From: Owenia fusiformis
Taxonomy: Eukaryota > Annelida > Polychaeta > Sabellida > Oweniidae
Length of the DNA stretch: 60,000 nt
NCBI GenBank assembly: GCA_903813345.2
Contig: CAIIXF020000002.1
Span: 22,088,455 to 22,148,454 of the forward strand
Reading direction: 5' to 3'
Made by a program: the position numbers and the translations under genes. Under the pieces are notes generated by a model. The model was not told the origin of the DNA and ran no database searches. It saw only the letters and a program-made list of their open reading frames with translations. This document shows, piece after piece, positions 43,500-53,889 of this stretch (position 1 is its first letter; each line of letters starts with the position of its first letter).

Positions 43500-43775
43500 C
43501 ACTATTGTTGTAAGTCACATCTCTTCTCATCCTTAGACTGAAATATACCCCCTTTCTTTTCTCATCTTGAGTGATATACATCCCTTCTTTTCTCATTTAT
43601 AGAGATATACACCCATTATTTTCTCATCCTTTGTGACTAATGTCTCTTCGTTTCTCATCCTTAGAAATACACTTCTTTATCTGTGCTTTTCCATCTTTAT
43701 TGGCATATGGCCCTTCATTTCTCATTTTAAGTGATATACGTCCTTTCTTTTCTCATCCTTAGTGATAGATACAAT
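43500..43775. repeat. Degenerate short repeat in the GRXCR1-like 3' flank
   Basis: TCTCATCCTTAGTGATATAC and CCTTCTTTTCTCAT recur about every 40-45 bp, six or seven times. Confidence 0.6.
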
Positions 43776-43853
43776 AGGATCTGAAAAATCCTAGTGTCAT
43801 CTCTAAGCATAGAGAGAATTGGAATATCAACCTGTTATTTTAACAATCATTTT

Positions 43854-44066
43854 TCATTCGTCCTCTGTCTCTTCGATCTTGTCTTTTGGTTCCATGCAAG
43901 CATCACAACGTACGAGCCCATTCTCGTCACATATTATACAGCGAAGAGCATGGAATTCCTCCGTGAAGTGATTCCTATGTAATGACTTTTTACTGCCGTG
44001 ACAAGATGAACATGGTATCCATTGGTAACCGCCACATCTTTCGCAGCTTGTACGCTGACTTACTCT
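43854..44066 (-). CDS. grxcr1-like: GRXCR1-like gene, last exon: cysteine-rich tail
   Basis: Acceptor tttttctttcag|AGAGTA in phase 0; TGA at 43854-43856. It encodes 70 residues with four CxxC pairs (CERC, CSSC, CIIC, CDAC), the CHGSKKS block between the second and third pair, and an acidic end. This DnaJ-like zinc-binding tail is diagnostic of glutaredoxin domain-containing cysteine-rich protein 1, which in vertebrates is needed for stereocilia growth in sensory hair cells. Family assignment is strong; function in an invertebrate is inference. Confidence 0.9.
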   Translation of the reverse strand, partial: RVSQRTSCERCGGYQWIPCSSCHGSKKSLHRNHFTEEFHALRCIICDENGLVRCDACMEPKDKIEETEDE

Positions 44067-44129
44067 CTGAAAGAAAAAATTGTATATTTGTTGAATATAT
44101 CGCTTGACTGATTTATGGATTGATTTAAT

Positions 44130-44480
44130 GAGCACTTAGTTTGATTGAATGTACATACTGTTTCATTGAATAATATATATAGTTTGATTGAATGAACACA
44201 TTGCTTTATTGAATTTTGATCTAATGAACATATTGTTTGATTAAATGAACAAACGTTTTGATTAAATGAGCATATTGCTTTATTGAATGAAGATGCTGTT
44301 TGATTGAATGAGAATATTGCTTTATTGATTGAAAACATTGTTTTATTAAGTTTGAATGGACAGAGTTTGATTGAATGAACATACTGTTTCATTTAATGAA
44401 GATATTCTTTGATAGATTAAAGTTAGTATGAAATGCCTTTAATGATCTGGAATTTGATTGAACATACTATTTGATTTAAT
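44130..44480. repeat. TTTGATTGAATGAACATA minisatellite in the last GRXCR1-like intron
   Basis: Diverged units of about 18-27 bp with GATTGAATGAACATATTG recur roughly 14 times between exons 43854-44066 and 44843-44908. It generates a spurious ORF running out of the last exon. Confidence 0.8.
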
Positions 44481-44842
44481 GAAGATAGCCATTCATGATT
44501 TGAAATTTGATTTGTTCATGTTCAAAATTCCAATTATGTTTAAAATATTTTAGCTCTGAGAAAAATGTTTACAATTTACTCATATTTATACTTGGTTTAA
44601 ATATGTAGATACCTTTGCTATATTAACTGGAATACATTGAACATCTGTTAATATATGAGTCAATCAAAGAGTATGTTAATTATTTAAAGAATTCAGATCC
44701 CCATGATCACTACATCGAGCCAAGTTAACCTGTGTACAGTCTAGCTACGAGCCCTTGTGCCCCCCCCCCTTCCCTGTGTGAGAAGGTGTGTAGTCGAGTA
44801 GTGGGAGGGGGGAGGTCACAGGGACTGTGGTCTTCTACTTAC

Positions 44843-44908
44843 GTTAAAATGTTTGAATATTTTTCTTAATTCACCAGTCTCATTCATATCCTCCAACTCC
44901 GAAACTCC
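44843..44908 (-). CDS. grxcr1-like: GRXCR1-like gene, penultimate 66-bp exon
   Basis: Acceptor ttgttgtttcag|GGAGTT and donor TTTAAC|gtaagt, phase 0 at both ends. It encodes 22 residues (GVSELEDMNETGELRKIF...), the short segment after the glutaredoxin beta strand that in GRXCR1 carries the 'N-E-S/T-G-E-L' motif. Too short for simple ORF scans; found by splice signals and homology order. Confidence 0.9.
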
Positions 44909-45039
44909 CTGAAACAACAATATATTGTATAATTTATATGATTTATATAAAAATATTTATTTATTATTATGACATTTTTAAATTCTAAAGAAATATATTG
45001 GGTGTAAGTTTAGAAACAGGAAATATTGTAAAATGACAG

Positions 45040-45500
45040 CATAATAGCACACCCTCAGTATGAAATGCCAAGTTAATCCCCACAATGACAGGTCACCTAT
45101 CAAAAAGACTATCAAATTTACACAATGACCCATCCCTTCTGAAAAGTGACACATCCTCAGGTATAAAATATGACAGACTAATTTCCAGAATACCATACCA
45201 ATAGTGTAAAATTAAAATGACAGGTTAATTCCAACAATGACACATCCCTCAACATAAACTATGACGATAATTTCCACAATATCATTCCCCCAGTGTAAAA
45301 TGACAGGTTAATTTCCACAAATGTACATCCTCAAGTTTGGAATAATAGGGCAAATCCCATGATAATGGTGTCCATGTAAAGTGACAAATCAATACTAGTC
45401 TAAAATAACAAATTAATTATCGAAGAGTCTAATGACGCATCCCCTAGTGCAAAATGACCCGTTAATACCCCAATGTAAAATGACAGGTTAATGAAGATAG
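45040..45500. repeat. Degenerate minisatellite in a GRXCR1-like intron
   Basis: AATGACAGGTTAATTCCCAC, CACATCCCTCA and AGTGTAAAATGACAGGTTAA recur every 50-60 bp. Confidence 0.65.
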
Positions 45501-45679
45501 ATGGGAACAAAGTGTAGAGTAAAGGTATCCACTTAGAATCTCTCAATAAACAACCCATTAATTATGCAACGTGGAATTTCTAGATCGATAACCAACTTTC
45601 ACTTAGATACATGAGACGAACATTATTCTTGTATGTTATGTTAGTAAGATCATTCTTTGAGATGTTGGTTTTTATTTCA

Positions 45680-45800
45680 TCACCAGAAGTGGTGACATAT
45701 CGTTATGTCTCTAAGTTTCTTATGGTTGGTGTTTATCAGTCTGAGTTTGGTGTCTGTAACAAATGGTAGGTGGTGAAATTTGGCATGTTAATGCCTTGTT
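45680..45800 (+). repeat. Dispersed repeat (CACCAC...TTAATGCCTTGTT family)
   Basis: Copy with CATCACCAGAAGTGGTGACA at the left and TGGTAGGTGGTGAAATTTGG...GTTAATGCCTTGTT at the right. Confidence 0.75.
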
Positions 45801-45829
45801 TACTTTTGGCATTTGACCTTACATATTGC

Positions 45830-46498
45830 TATTTGTTTTAAAATACATGGTCAAAACTGTTCCCTATAGAGGGATGTTCCTTACATCTACAATATACGCT
45901 TTGCGTCAAATTGTATATGATTATATGTATGTAACATGTTAAAAATTGGAATAAACTTAAACTTAAAGGTGTTCCATCAGACAGGTTTTACTGTACTGTA
46001 CATAGCCTCAAATTAATCTGATTTGGGAGAAATAAAACCAAACAATCCTAATACAAAGATTAAACCTGACTAACAAGCAAACTGACAGGTACAGACCAGA
46101 CCAGGCTTCACTATATCCCTTCCAAGCTTTCTTAAATGTCAAATTACTTTCTAATTTACTTTCTATAAGTGTCTTTGTCAATCATTGTTGTCCTTACTTA
46201 TATTCAATAGAGAAGTTTCTACAAAGCTCTGAAATCTTACTAATTCTCATTTTTGTTATAAATCATAAAATTAAGTGACTATTGCAAGTTTTTCCACTGA
46301 AGCCTATGGCAGTCTGCCCCAACCAAAATAAATTAAAAAAACACGTGCTGACATCTATTTATTCAGCTTTATTTAGCTATAAAGTCTCTTATTGCCAAAG
46401 TATTACTGTATGTTAGTTGGATCTCTACCTTGAATTTCTTGAATAATTAATCCATTATGGGTTCACAGCTGATATAATCAATTCAAAGCAATCATTAC
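45830..46498. other. Intron of the GRXCR1-like gene; no exon seen
   Basis: AT-rich, with a fragment of the GGTTTTACTGTA repeat family near 45965-46000. Confidence 0.5.
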
Positions 46499-47339
46499 AG
46501 ACACACTGGGGAGTATCGTGATGCAACAACACCGTGTTGTTGCATCAAGATGGCCAGACTTCCGGTGATAGATTTTCGTACGATATTTTGTTTCCCCAAT
46601 TAAACCCATTTCTAGGACGAGTTGCTCAATAACCATACACGTGCAGTTAGCGCACGATCTATATTTAAAGAAACTGTCATTAGTATACATGTACCATTAC
46701 CAAGAAGCAATAAGTTCACGGTTTTAGTTCCTCACTATTGATGCAACAACACCAAACCGAAGATGCAACAACACTCCTCTAGATTTGAGCAATGATGCAG
46801 CAACACCAATTAATAGTATAATTTCAGAAGACCATAAATCTCGAGAGGAACAGATTTTTAAATGCTACTATTGCAACACCGTTACCCATTACCCATATTT
46901 TCGTTATTCTCAAGGCATTCAAAATACACGTCCTGTGTGCGAAGATCCTTTATATGTATTTTCAAAAATTTATACTTTTAAATATTATCATGTACTGGAC
47001 GTTGTTCTATAACATAGTTCAATCGCCTTTAATATGGCAAGCTTTAGTAACCCAATCTATTTTCATAAACCACTGTTCCATAGCTTGATGTCCCTGACTC
47101 CAGTTATCATTCAAAATGGTGGACAAACATCTTTCGTTCTCTGTAAACATGATGAGCTATTGGAAATTATCTGTCATCCATCTGTGGAACAGTGATAAAC
47201 TAGTAGATGTACGTTACCACTGTTTATCAAATTATAACTAAAACAGTTGAACTGTAACATCCGTGAGCTTCTGTTGATGGGATGATTGCTTCATCTATGA
47301 TACAATATAATATGATTCTTTATTTCCTCCAATTTCACC

Positions 47340-47636
47340 CTATGCAGACAGAGCCTGTGGGAAATATTGGGTGCGGCGCAAATGAGCGGAGGGTGCGGAG
47401 CTAACGGTCATTTTTGAATTTAAAATTGGGATATTTCTGAAACTAAGCCGTTTTGGGACTTCAAATATACCAAGATATGTGTCTTTGACACCAAATATCA
47501 ATAAAATTGTGAAAATAGTAGTGCAATTCATTTTATAGCGACGCAGTATGCCTTTAACATTTCCCAGACCTATATATTTTGTGACTATCCTTTTAATACT
47601 GCGTCCCCAGCATTCATAAAAAATGGTGTTCAAGAT
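47340..47636. repeat. Inverted block, left arm (partner at 49035-49330)
   Basis: From CTATGCAGACAGAG to AAAAAATGGTGTTCAAG it is the inverted counterpart of 49035-49330 at about 90% identity by eye, including ATTGGGTGCGG, CTAACGGTCATTTTTGAATT and CCGTTTTGGGACTTCAAATA. Confidence 0.85.
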
Positions 47637-47642
47637 GGGTGC

Positions 47643-47762
47643 ACCCCAGTTGTCCGAAACCCAGTTGTCCGAAACCCACTTGTCCGAAACCCAGTTGTCC
47701 GAAACCCAGTTGTCCGAAACCCACTTGTCCGAAACCCCGGGTCCGAAACCCATTACTCCGAA
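47643..47762. repeat. 15-bp tandem repeat CCCAGTTGTCCGAAA, about 8 units
   Basis: Eight units, some with CCCACTTGTCCGAAA. An inverted run of about five units (AACTGGGTTTCGGAC) lies at 48695-48769, so the 0.95 kb between them is bracketed by tandem-repeat termini. Confidence 0.9.
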
Positions 47763-48694
47763 AAATATAGTCATAATTTACGAGAAAGGGGAGACGTTTT
47801 AAGCTTAGGCCAGTTTCATGCCATGTATTTGGCCAAATTAATGGCATGGACGCATTCTGATGTTCATACATCTCTCTCTCACTTTGAATTGCATCCATTG
47901 CACGCGTTACCAGAATGGCAGGAACAGGGGATTTATTTTACATTGTGATTCTAAAAAAAGGTTATCAAAACACAATATATATTACGGGACAGTTTATCTT
48001 ATCTTCTTCAATCTCTTTTATATAGGCAAAATAAAATGAATCATTTTGAAACAGATAAAATAGGTTTACGCATATAGTACTTTAAGAATAAAACAGTATA
48101 CATATTAACGTTGTCAAAATATTTCGTCGCATTTAATTTCTTAGTCTCTGTATTTTATCAAATCGTAAAAGAACAAAACATTCTTAACTTAATCACTTGG
48201 GATCAACTGGAAACGAAGGCAGGCTGTCCTCGTATCAAAATGGATGTTCTCCCATTCGCAAGAAGTTTCATTTTCGCCATGTACTCACTTCATCCTTTTA
48301 ATTTAATCTCTATTTCCCAAACAGAGTACGTAAGTGAAGAATAAGTTTTGGTTTCAAAAGATGTACGTGTCAACTTTACTAAATAAATGCCTACTGGCTT
48401 GGGAAAGCTATTTTTCCTTTTATGAACGCCAATCACCCATTGGAAAAATGTTGTTCCCTCTCAAAAAAGGCCCATGGACCATAAAGAAATATGGTTTAAA
48501 AATTGTAGACCCCTATGTATGTTGTGTAAACTTGCGTAGGCTAAACATTAAACAATTAACGTCTTGACTTAGCATATTTAGCCTAATTTTGCAATGATGT
48601 CAACGTTATTCCAATGTTATGTTGTGATTCGCAGAGGTTGCGACAACGAGATTCGTTCAAAAAAAGTATTTTTCAAACAAGATTCCCCTAATTT

Positions 48695-48769
48695 TCGGAG
48701 AACTGGGTTTCGGACAACTGGGTTTCGGAAAACTGGGTTTCGGACAACTGGGTTTCGGACAACTGGGTT
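48695..48769. repeat. 15-bp tandem repeat, inverted partner run
   Basis: About five units of CAACTGGGTTTCGGA, the reverse complement of the run at 47643-47762. Confidence 0.9.
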
Positions 48770-48806
48770 GACCCCGTTCAAGATACACTACCCATGCAAA
48801 TTATTT

Positions 48807-49011
48807 TTGCATCTTGGAAGCCAGGCAGTATCTGTGTGATTTTATAAAAATTCGGAAATGTTCTTCAGATATGAGCCCCCTCTAAATATTGGGTGCGGAG
48901 GTACGTTTATGGAGCTCCTCCGCACCCAATATTTAGAGGGGGCTCATATCTGAAGAACATTTCCGAATTTTTATAAAATCACACAGATACTGCCTGGCTT
49001 CCAAGATGCAA
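48807..49011. repeat. Hairpin with 95-bp perfect arms
   Basis: Positions 48807-48901 and 48917-49011 are exact reverse complements, separated by 15 nt. Imperfect pairing continues outward for about 30-35 bp to TTGAAC/GTTCAA words. Such a sequence can extrude as a cruciform or fold in RNA. Confidence 0.9.
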
Positions 49012-49034
49012 TAAATAATTTGTATAGATAGTGT

Positions 49035-49330
49035 ACCTTGAACACCATTTTTTATGAATGCTGCGGACTCAGTATTAAAAGGATAATTTCAAAATATATA
49101 GGTCTGGGAAAGGTTTAAGGCACACTGCGTCGCTATAGAATGAATTGCGCTACTATTTTCACAATTGTATTGATATTTGGTGTCAAATACACATATCTTG
49201 GTATATTTGAAGTCCCAAAACGGCTTAGTTTCAGAAATATCCCAAATTTAAATTCAAAAATGACCGTTAGCTCCGCACCCTCCGCTCATTTGCTCCGCAC
49301 CCAATATTTCCCACAGACTCTGTCTGCATA
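49035..49330. repeat. Inverted block, right arm (partner at 47340-47636)
   Basis: Mirror of the left arm, ending CTCTGTCTGCATAGGGTGAA. Confidence 0.85.
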
Positions 49331-49749
49331 GGGTGAATTTGGAGAGCCAACGTGTAAAAACGTCTAATTGACTTTATTAGAGAGGTCGTTTAATGGAAAT
49401 CTTGCACGACGCACGTGTAGAATTATTACTCTCTTTGGATTCCTTCTCTCCGACAGAGTAAAAAGGTAAACAAAAGTGATAAGATTAAGGGCCCAAAAAG
49501 GTAAATTGATAGGGGTACAGTCATCCCAGATATCCCGGTCCCTCGGGAAATATCATATTGTCTCTCTTAATAAAACCAATATTGAATCCCTCTCAGTAAA
49601 CAACCTTTATATAATAGCATTGTATAACTGCAATATCATTAAACCAACACTCATCCTATACAACTCTTGAGAACGATGTACAACTCCTGGATAGCGTAAA
49701 CTCCTGAGCAGCATATACAACTCTTCAACTTGATATATGACATCATACT

Positions 49750-50960
49750 TTGGGTGGGATAACAAAGGATATACAATATACAATTGTAGACCTCTCTTGA
49801 GGTCAACTGGCAAAATTGTATACCGATACTGTAATCCTTGAAAGTTCGGAGGTCGAGGTCAACAGTACTCTCAGGGTTTACTGTTGAGGTATACACTTTG
49901 GCCAGTTGACCGAATAGAGAGGTTAACAATTGTTTGTTAGTCCGAAGAATATAATAATTTGAGGGATATAATATACAATTGTAGACCTCTCTTAAGGTCA
50001 ACTGGCAAAATTTTATACCGATACTGTAAACCTTGAAAGTACTGTTGATCAAGACCTGAGGTCGAGGACACGTTTGCCAGTTGACCGAAAAGAGAGGTTA
50101 ACAATTGTTCTGTTAGTCCAAATAATATAATAATTGGACGAATATATAATCGAATATCACGTGAACATATTTGATAAGTAAAGGTATCATATTTTAGCAA
50201 AAAATCCCCAAACCGTCGAATACTTGTAATTTTTTACACGACTTATTTTTTCAAAATTAAAAAAATTTCAACATTAGAATTTTTTTTTCAAAAATAGGGG
50301 TCAACAGTACCTAGTAGTGGTCAACAGTTTACAATTGTTCAACCGGCAAAATTGTATACCGAGACTGTAAACCGAAAAACTACTGTTGACAGAGACCGAA
50401 GGTCGAGGTCAACAGTAGTTTCAAGGTTTACAGTCGAGGTATATGATTTTGACGGTTGATCGAATGGAGAGGTCTACAATTGTTTTGTTAGTCCGAGTAA
50501 ACTAATAATACACATATAGACGACAATCATCAATCGACATGGCTTCATTTCACAACCCTTTCTCCGAACCACGTTAGCAATATTTTTTTAGAAAATTTGG
50601 AGACAGTGGAAGTAGCTTAACTCTGTATTTGGCACATCACAGCGTACTCGTTAGTGAATTAATGTTAATTTTAAGTTTCTATTTGTATTTTTGCTATACT
50701 TGTCGCCTAGTAAAGTCATTTTCATCAACGTTTACAAAATGTCCGTCTTCCATGTTTTTTTGTGACGTCATGAAACATTTTTTCAGAAGTAGCGGTCAAC
50801 AGTACCTAGTAGCGGTCAACAGTACATAATTTTGACCGCTAACACCCAATCAGAATCGAGTATTTCAGTTGAGGTACTAACAATACATTTTGTTGACCGC
50901 TCATCAACCAATCAGAATTGAGTTTTTCAATTGAGGTACTAACAACACAAAATGACTGAT
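49750..50960. repeat. Array of GGTCAACAGTA/AGAGAGGTCTACAATTG repeats
   Basis: GTAGACCTCTCTT.AGGTCAAC, GGCAAAATTGTATACCGATA and GAGGTCAACAGTA occur at least four times in both orientations, plus AATTGAGGTACTAACAA near the right end. A related fragment lies at 39985-40150. Confidence 0.8.
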
Positions 50961-51889
50961 ATCTGTTGTCCTTCCAAAATTATATCAGTTATTTGTAAGC
51001 AATTTCCATACGGTAAATCAAGGGCATTTAATTTAGAAAATGTATAATCTTTATTTTTCAGATACAATATCAATGAGATTGCCTCCCGGGGATTCTGTAC
51101 TTTATTTAGTTTGCCTTGTATATCCTTTTAACTTTGATATAGACAAAGAAACCAAACAAAATACGTTTCGTTCATGGACCACTGACTCACGCGTTTCATT
51201 CACGTCCCGACCAACACCTGTAGGCCCTAAACAGAACATAAAACAGTTTCTCTTGTTGTTCAATGATACATTATATTGGCGTTTTTGCATCAGCACATTG
51301 GTGTTGTTGTATCATCAATAATAAACAGAGTGGTGTTGTTGCATCAATAGTGAGAAATTAAAACCACGAATTTATCGCTTCTTGATGATGCTACATGTAT
51401 ACCAATGACAGTTTTTTAAAATATAGATCATGCGCTAACTGCATGTGTATGATTATTCAGCAACTCGTCCTAGAAATGGGTGTAAATTGGGAAAACAAAA
51501 CATCGTACGAAAATCTATCACCGGAAGTCTGGCCATCTTGATGCAACAACACGGTGTTGTTGCATCACGATACCCCCCAGTGAGACAATGTAATATTGAT
51601 ATATGCCAAATTTGGCATTTTCAAATGTTTATGACTTTTTGTCTAAGGGAGGGTCTATTATTAGGTTTCATTACACCCCATGTTTTTATGTTTTTATGAA
51701 TTATAAGAATTCATTACTCAGGACTGTGGTATAAAAGCAATGGTTTGAATCCCATTGATCCAAAAAGCAATGACATGAACCTCTAGTGGTTTTTGGCATG
51801 ATATCAAAATGTTTACTTTTGGGACCTTTGATGTTCAGATCAATGATGATTTTTTCAGATCATTGAGATGAATTTGATTGAGATTCACT

Positions 51890-52075
51890 AGACCAATGCA
51901 GGGACATAGCCAGCAAATGTCAAGGGGTGCGAATTTTGGGGTTTTCATCACTGTGAGCAAAGCGAGCCCCAAAAAGGGGGTACAGGGGTTCACATTTTTA
52001 AAATCTACATTGAATATGGTATATTTTGGTGCAACCGCATCCCCCCCATTGGCTATCCCTATGCCAATGTGTTTT
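51890..52075. mobile_element. MITE candidate with AGGGACATAGCCA / TGGCTATCCCT ends
   Basis: Imperfect inverted ends AGGGACATAGCCAGCAAATG and CCCATTGGCTATCCCTATG; G-rich left half and C-rich right half as in the 7.04-kb MITE. Target duplication unclear. Confidence 0.45.
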
Positions 52076-52903
52076 TGACCAATACTGTGTACCCATATAA
52101 AATAACCACATGGCGTACATCTTATAAAAGCCAAGGTGTAAAATTCAAGGACTTCTGACAGACACCCTCTCCTATATAACTGATCCAGGAGCAGACATTG
52201 CCATTGTACTTCATAATTTAATCCTATATGTTTAGAATAATCTGAGAACGTAAAACACAATGAGGAAATCATTGAGTACTGCAGGGAGCAAATCTCAAGT
52301 TTCATGTTTGCACAGTAGTATTTCGATTGCTATTAATTCTAGTACCACTTGTCTGGCACTTGTCTGAAGAGAGAATGTCATTGAACTAGTATTTCAGCTG
52401 GCTTGCATAGTGAAAAAAAGCTAATTTTTCAAAACTAGGCAAAACTAGGCAAAACTAGGAGCTGGGACCAACTGTATGAATTACTACCATAGAGCCAGAT
52501 AAAATGGACATGGGCATTTACAGGAGTTAATGTAATTAAATGGCAGTTTTCATTAGTCCAAAAATTGTTGATGGACAATTTAAAGAATGGACAAGTAGGT
52601 AATTGTCCAGGTTCAACATGTTATTCAAAAAGTATAATGGGAACATTTACATAAGATGGGACCCTCTCCCCTGCATAGCTGACAACATCCTCATCTCTCT
52701 TTCTCTTTACCCCTACCTCAGCTCTGCCTGCAATATACCTTAAACCTCTAAATTGAAATGCCTGTGTAAGTGTAACACTTTTCAAAGTTCCCTTTCTCAT
52801 TTATTTACTTAAAATGAACCTCTTATTGCAGAACACCTCCCATGTGGAACACTATTTTGAAGTTCCAAAGGTGTTTCACTTTTACAGGTTTTACTGTACT
52901 TAC

Positions 52904-53140
52904 CCCTAACAACTGACCATCAGCAAATACAAAAGGAACCTGAACCTCCTCTATACCAAGTCTTTCCATCAGTTCTCTCTGGTTCTCTGTGCTCATAAAT
53001 ACATCTCTCTCTTCATATTCTACGAGATGATTGTGAAGAATTGACTTCACTTTTTTACAGTTTTCATATGTCTGTCTGATGATCATCACACTGGTTGTAT
53101 AGAATATCAATTTGCCTTTTTCCGATTTTACCATATCTGT
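52904..53140 (-). CDS. grxcr1-like: GRXCR1-like gene, glutaredoxin-domain exon
   Basis: Acceptor ctattttgcag|ACAGAT and donor TTAGGG|gtaagt, phase 0 at both ends, 79 residues. It reads KGKLIFYTTS (first strand), then RQTYENCKKVKSIL, VEYEERDVFMS, and VPFVFADGQLLG (cis-Pro and last strand). The usual CPxC active site is replaced, with one Cys kept, as in vertebrate GRXCR proteins, so thiol-disulphide exchange by the classic mechanism is unlikely. Joined to 44908-44843 and 44066-43854 it gives a continuous GRXCR1-like C-terminal 171 residues. The N-terminal exon(s) are not visible in 53.2-60 kb and probably lie beyond the window. Confidence 0.9.
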
Positions 53141-53189
53141 CTGCAAAATAGAAAAACAAGAATTCATTCTTTGTTTGCTTTTCTGTTAC

Positions 53190-53540
53190 ATTTTGTTTGT
53201 TTGTTTGTTTGTTTGTTTGCTTGATGATGACAGAGACAGTAGCACCTTGTGATTATACCTTACAGTTTTGGATGTTTTTGCATGGAAACCTATAATTAAC
53301 AGTTATCATGTGTATGTATCAGATAAATGCCTGTTTGTTTGTTTGTTTTCTTTGATTGTTTGTTTGTTTGTTTGGTACAATAATAGCAAAGAGATTATAC
53401 AATACTGTTTGGGATGTTTTTTGCATGGAAACCTATAATTAACAGTTATCATGTGTATGTATCAGATAAAAGCCTGTTTGTTTGTTTATTTGTTTGTTTG
53501 TTTGTTTGTTTGTTTGTTTATTTATTTGTTTGATGACAGA
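53190..53540. repeat. (TTTG)n microsatellites within a 140-bp duplication
   Basis: Three TTTG runs near 53195-53222, 53332-53375 and 53475-53530. The block GCATGGAAACCTATAATTAA...GTATCAGATAAA occurs twice (about 53280 and 53424). Confidence 0.9.
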
Positions 53541-53714
53541 GGCAATCAGAATGTAATATTACAATAAAGGATCCTTCAACATAATAGTTTTGTTTGAGAC
53601 TTCTTATTCTAAATACATGGCAACCTACAATGGCCAGAGTTAACATGTCCATCATCCAAAGCTGAAATAAATGGTCAATTATTAGGTAGTAAATGTAAAA
53701 AGATTCGTTATAAT
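53541..53714. other. Intron or 5' flank; no gene seen
   Basis: Non-coding sequence upstream of the glutaredoxin exon. Confidence 0.4.
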
Positions 53715-53885
53715 TATAGATAAGGCATTAACATGCAAAGTGTCACCACCTGCCATTTTTTACAGATGTCCAACTCCAAACATCGAACTCTGAATACCAA
53801 CCAGCAAACACCAACTGCCAAACACCATTCACAAAAAAGTTGGAGACTATAACAATATGTCACCACTAGTGGTGGTGAAATAAGA
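53715..53885 (-). repeat. Dispersed repeat (CACCAC...TTAATGCCTTGTT family), reverse copy
   Basis: AAGGCATTAACATGCAAAGT, CACCACCTGCCATTTTTTAC and AAAAGTTGGAGACTATAAC followed by CACCACTAGTGGTGGTGAAA; reverse complement of the copy at 37990. Confidence 0.75.
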
Positions 53886-53889
53886 AGTA

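Larger units (their letters stand above)
46504..51582. mobile_element. 5.08-kb element with long terminal inverted repeats and AGACA target duplication
   Basis: Left end CACTGGGGAGTATCGTGATG and right end CATCACGATACCCCCCAGTG are inverted copies, and similarity continues for about 290 bp inward. AGACA flanks both sides (46499-46503 and 51583-51587). Each terminal repeat carries a 27-bp palindrome (GATGCAACAACAC/GTGTTGTTGCATC), and GATGCAACAACACC is repeated further inside, like subterminal transposase sites. Nested within are inverted blocks (47340-47636 with 49035-49330), inverted 15-bp tandem repeats, and a perfect hairpin. No transposase is recognisable, so it is non-autonomous. It lies in an intron of the GRXCR1-like gene. 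Confidence 0.8.

Noticed and set aside
44060-44392. Minus-strand ORF of 110 codons with Phe-Asn repeats
   Set aside because: It translates the TTTGATTGAATGAACATA minisatellite in the GRXCR1-like intron.
47340-47898. Two minus-strand ORFs with Gly-Phe-Gln or Trp-Val-Ser repeats
   Set aside because: Both run through the 15-bp tandem repeat and an inverted block of a mobile element; no domain is present.
49140-49331. ORF nearly identical to part of 47340-47774
   Set aside because: This is the mirrored arm of an inverted repeat, so the similarity reflects DNA duplication, not a gene pair.
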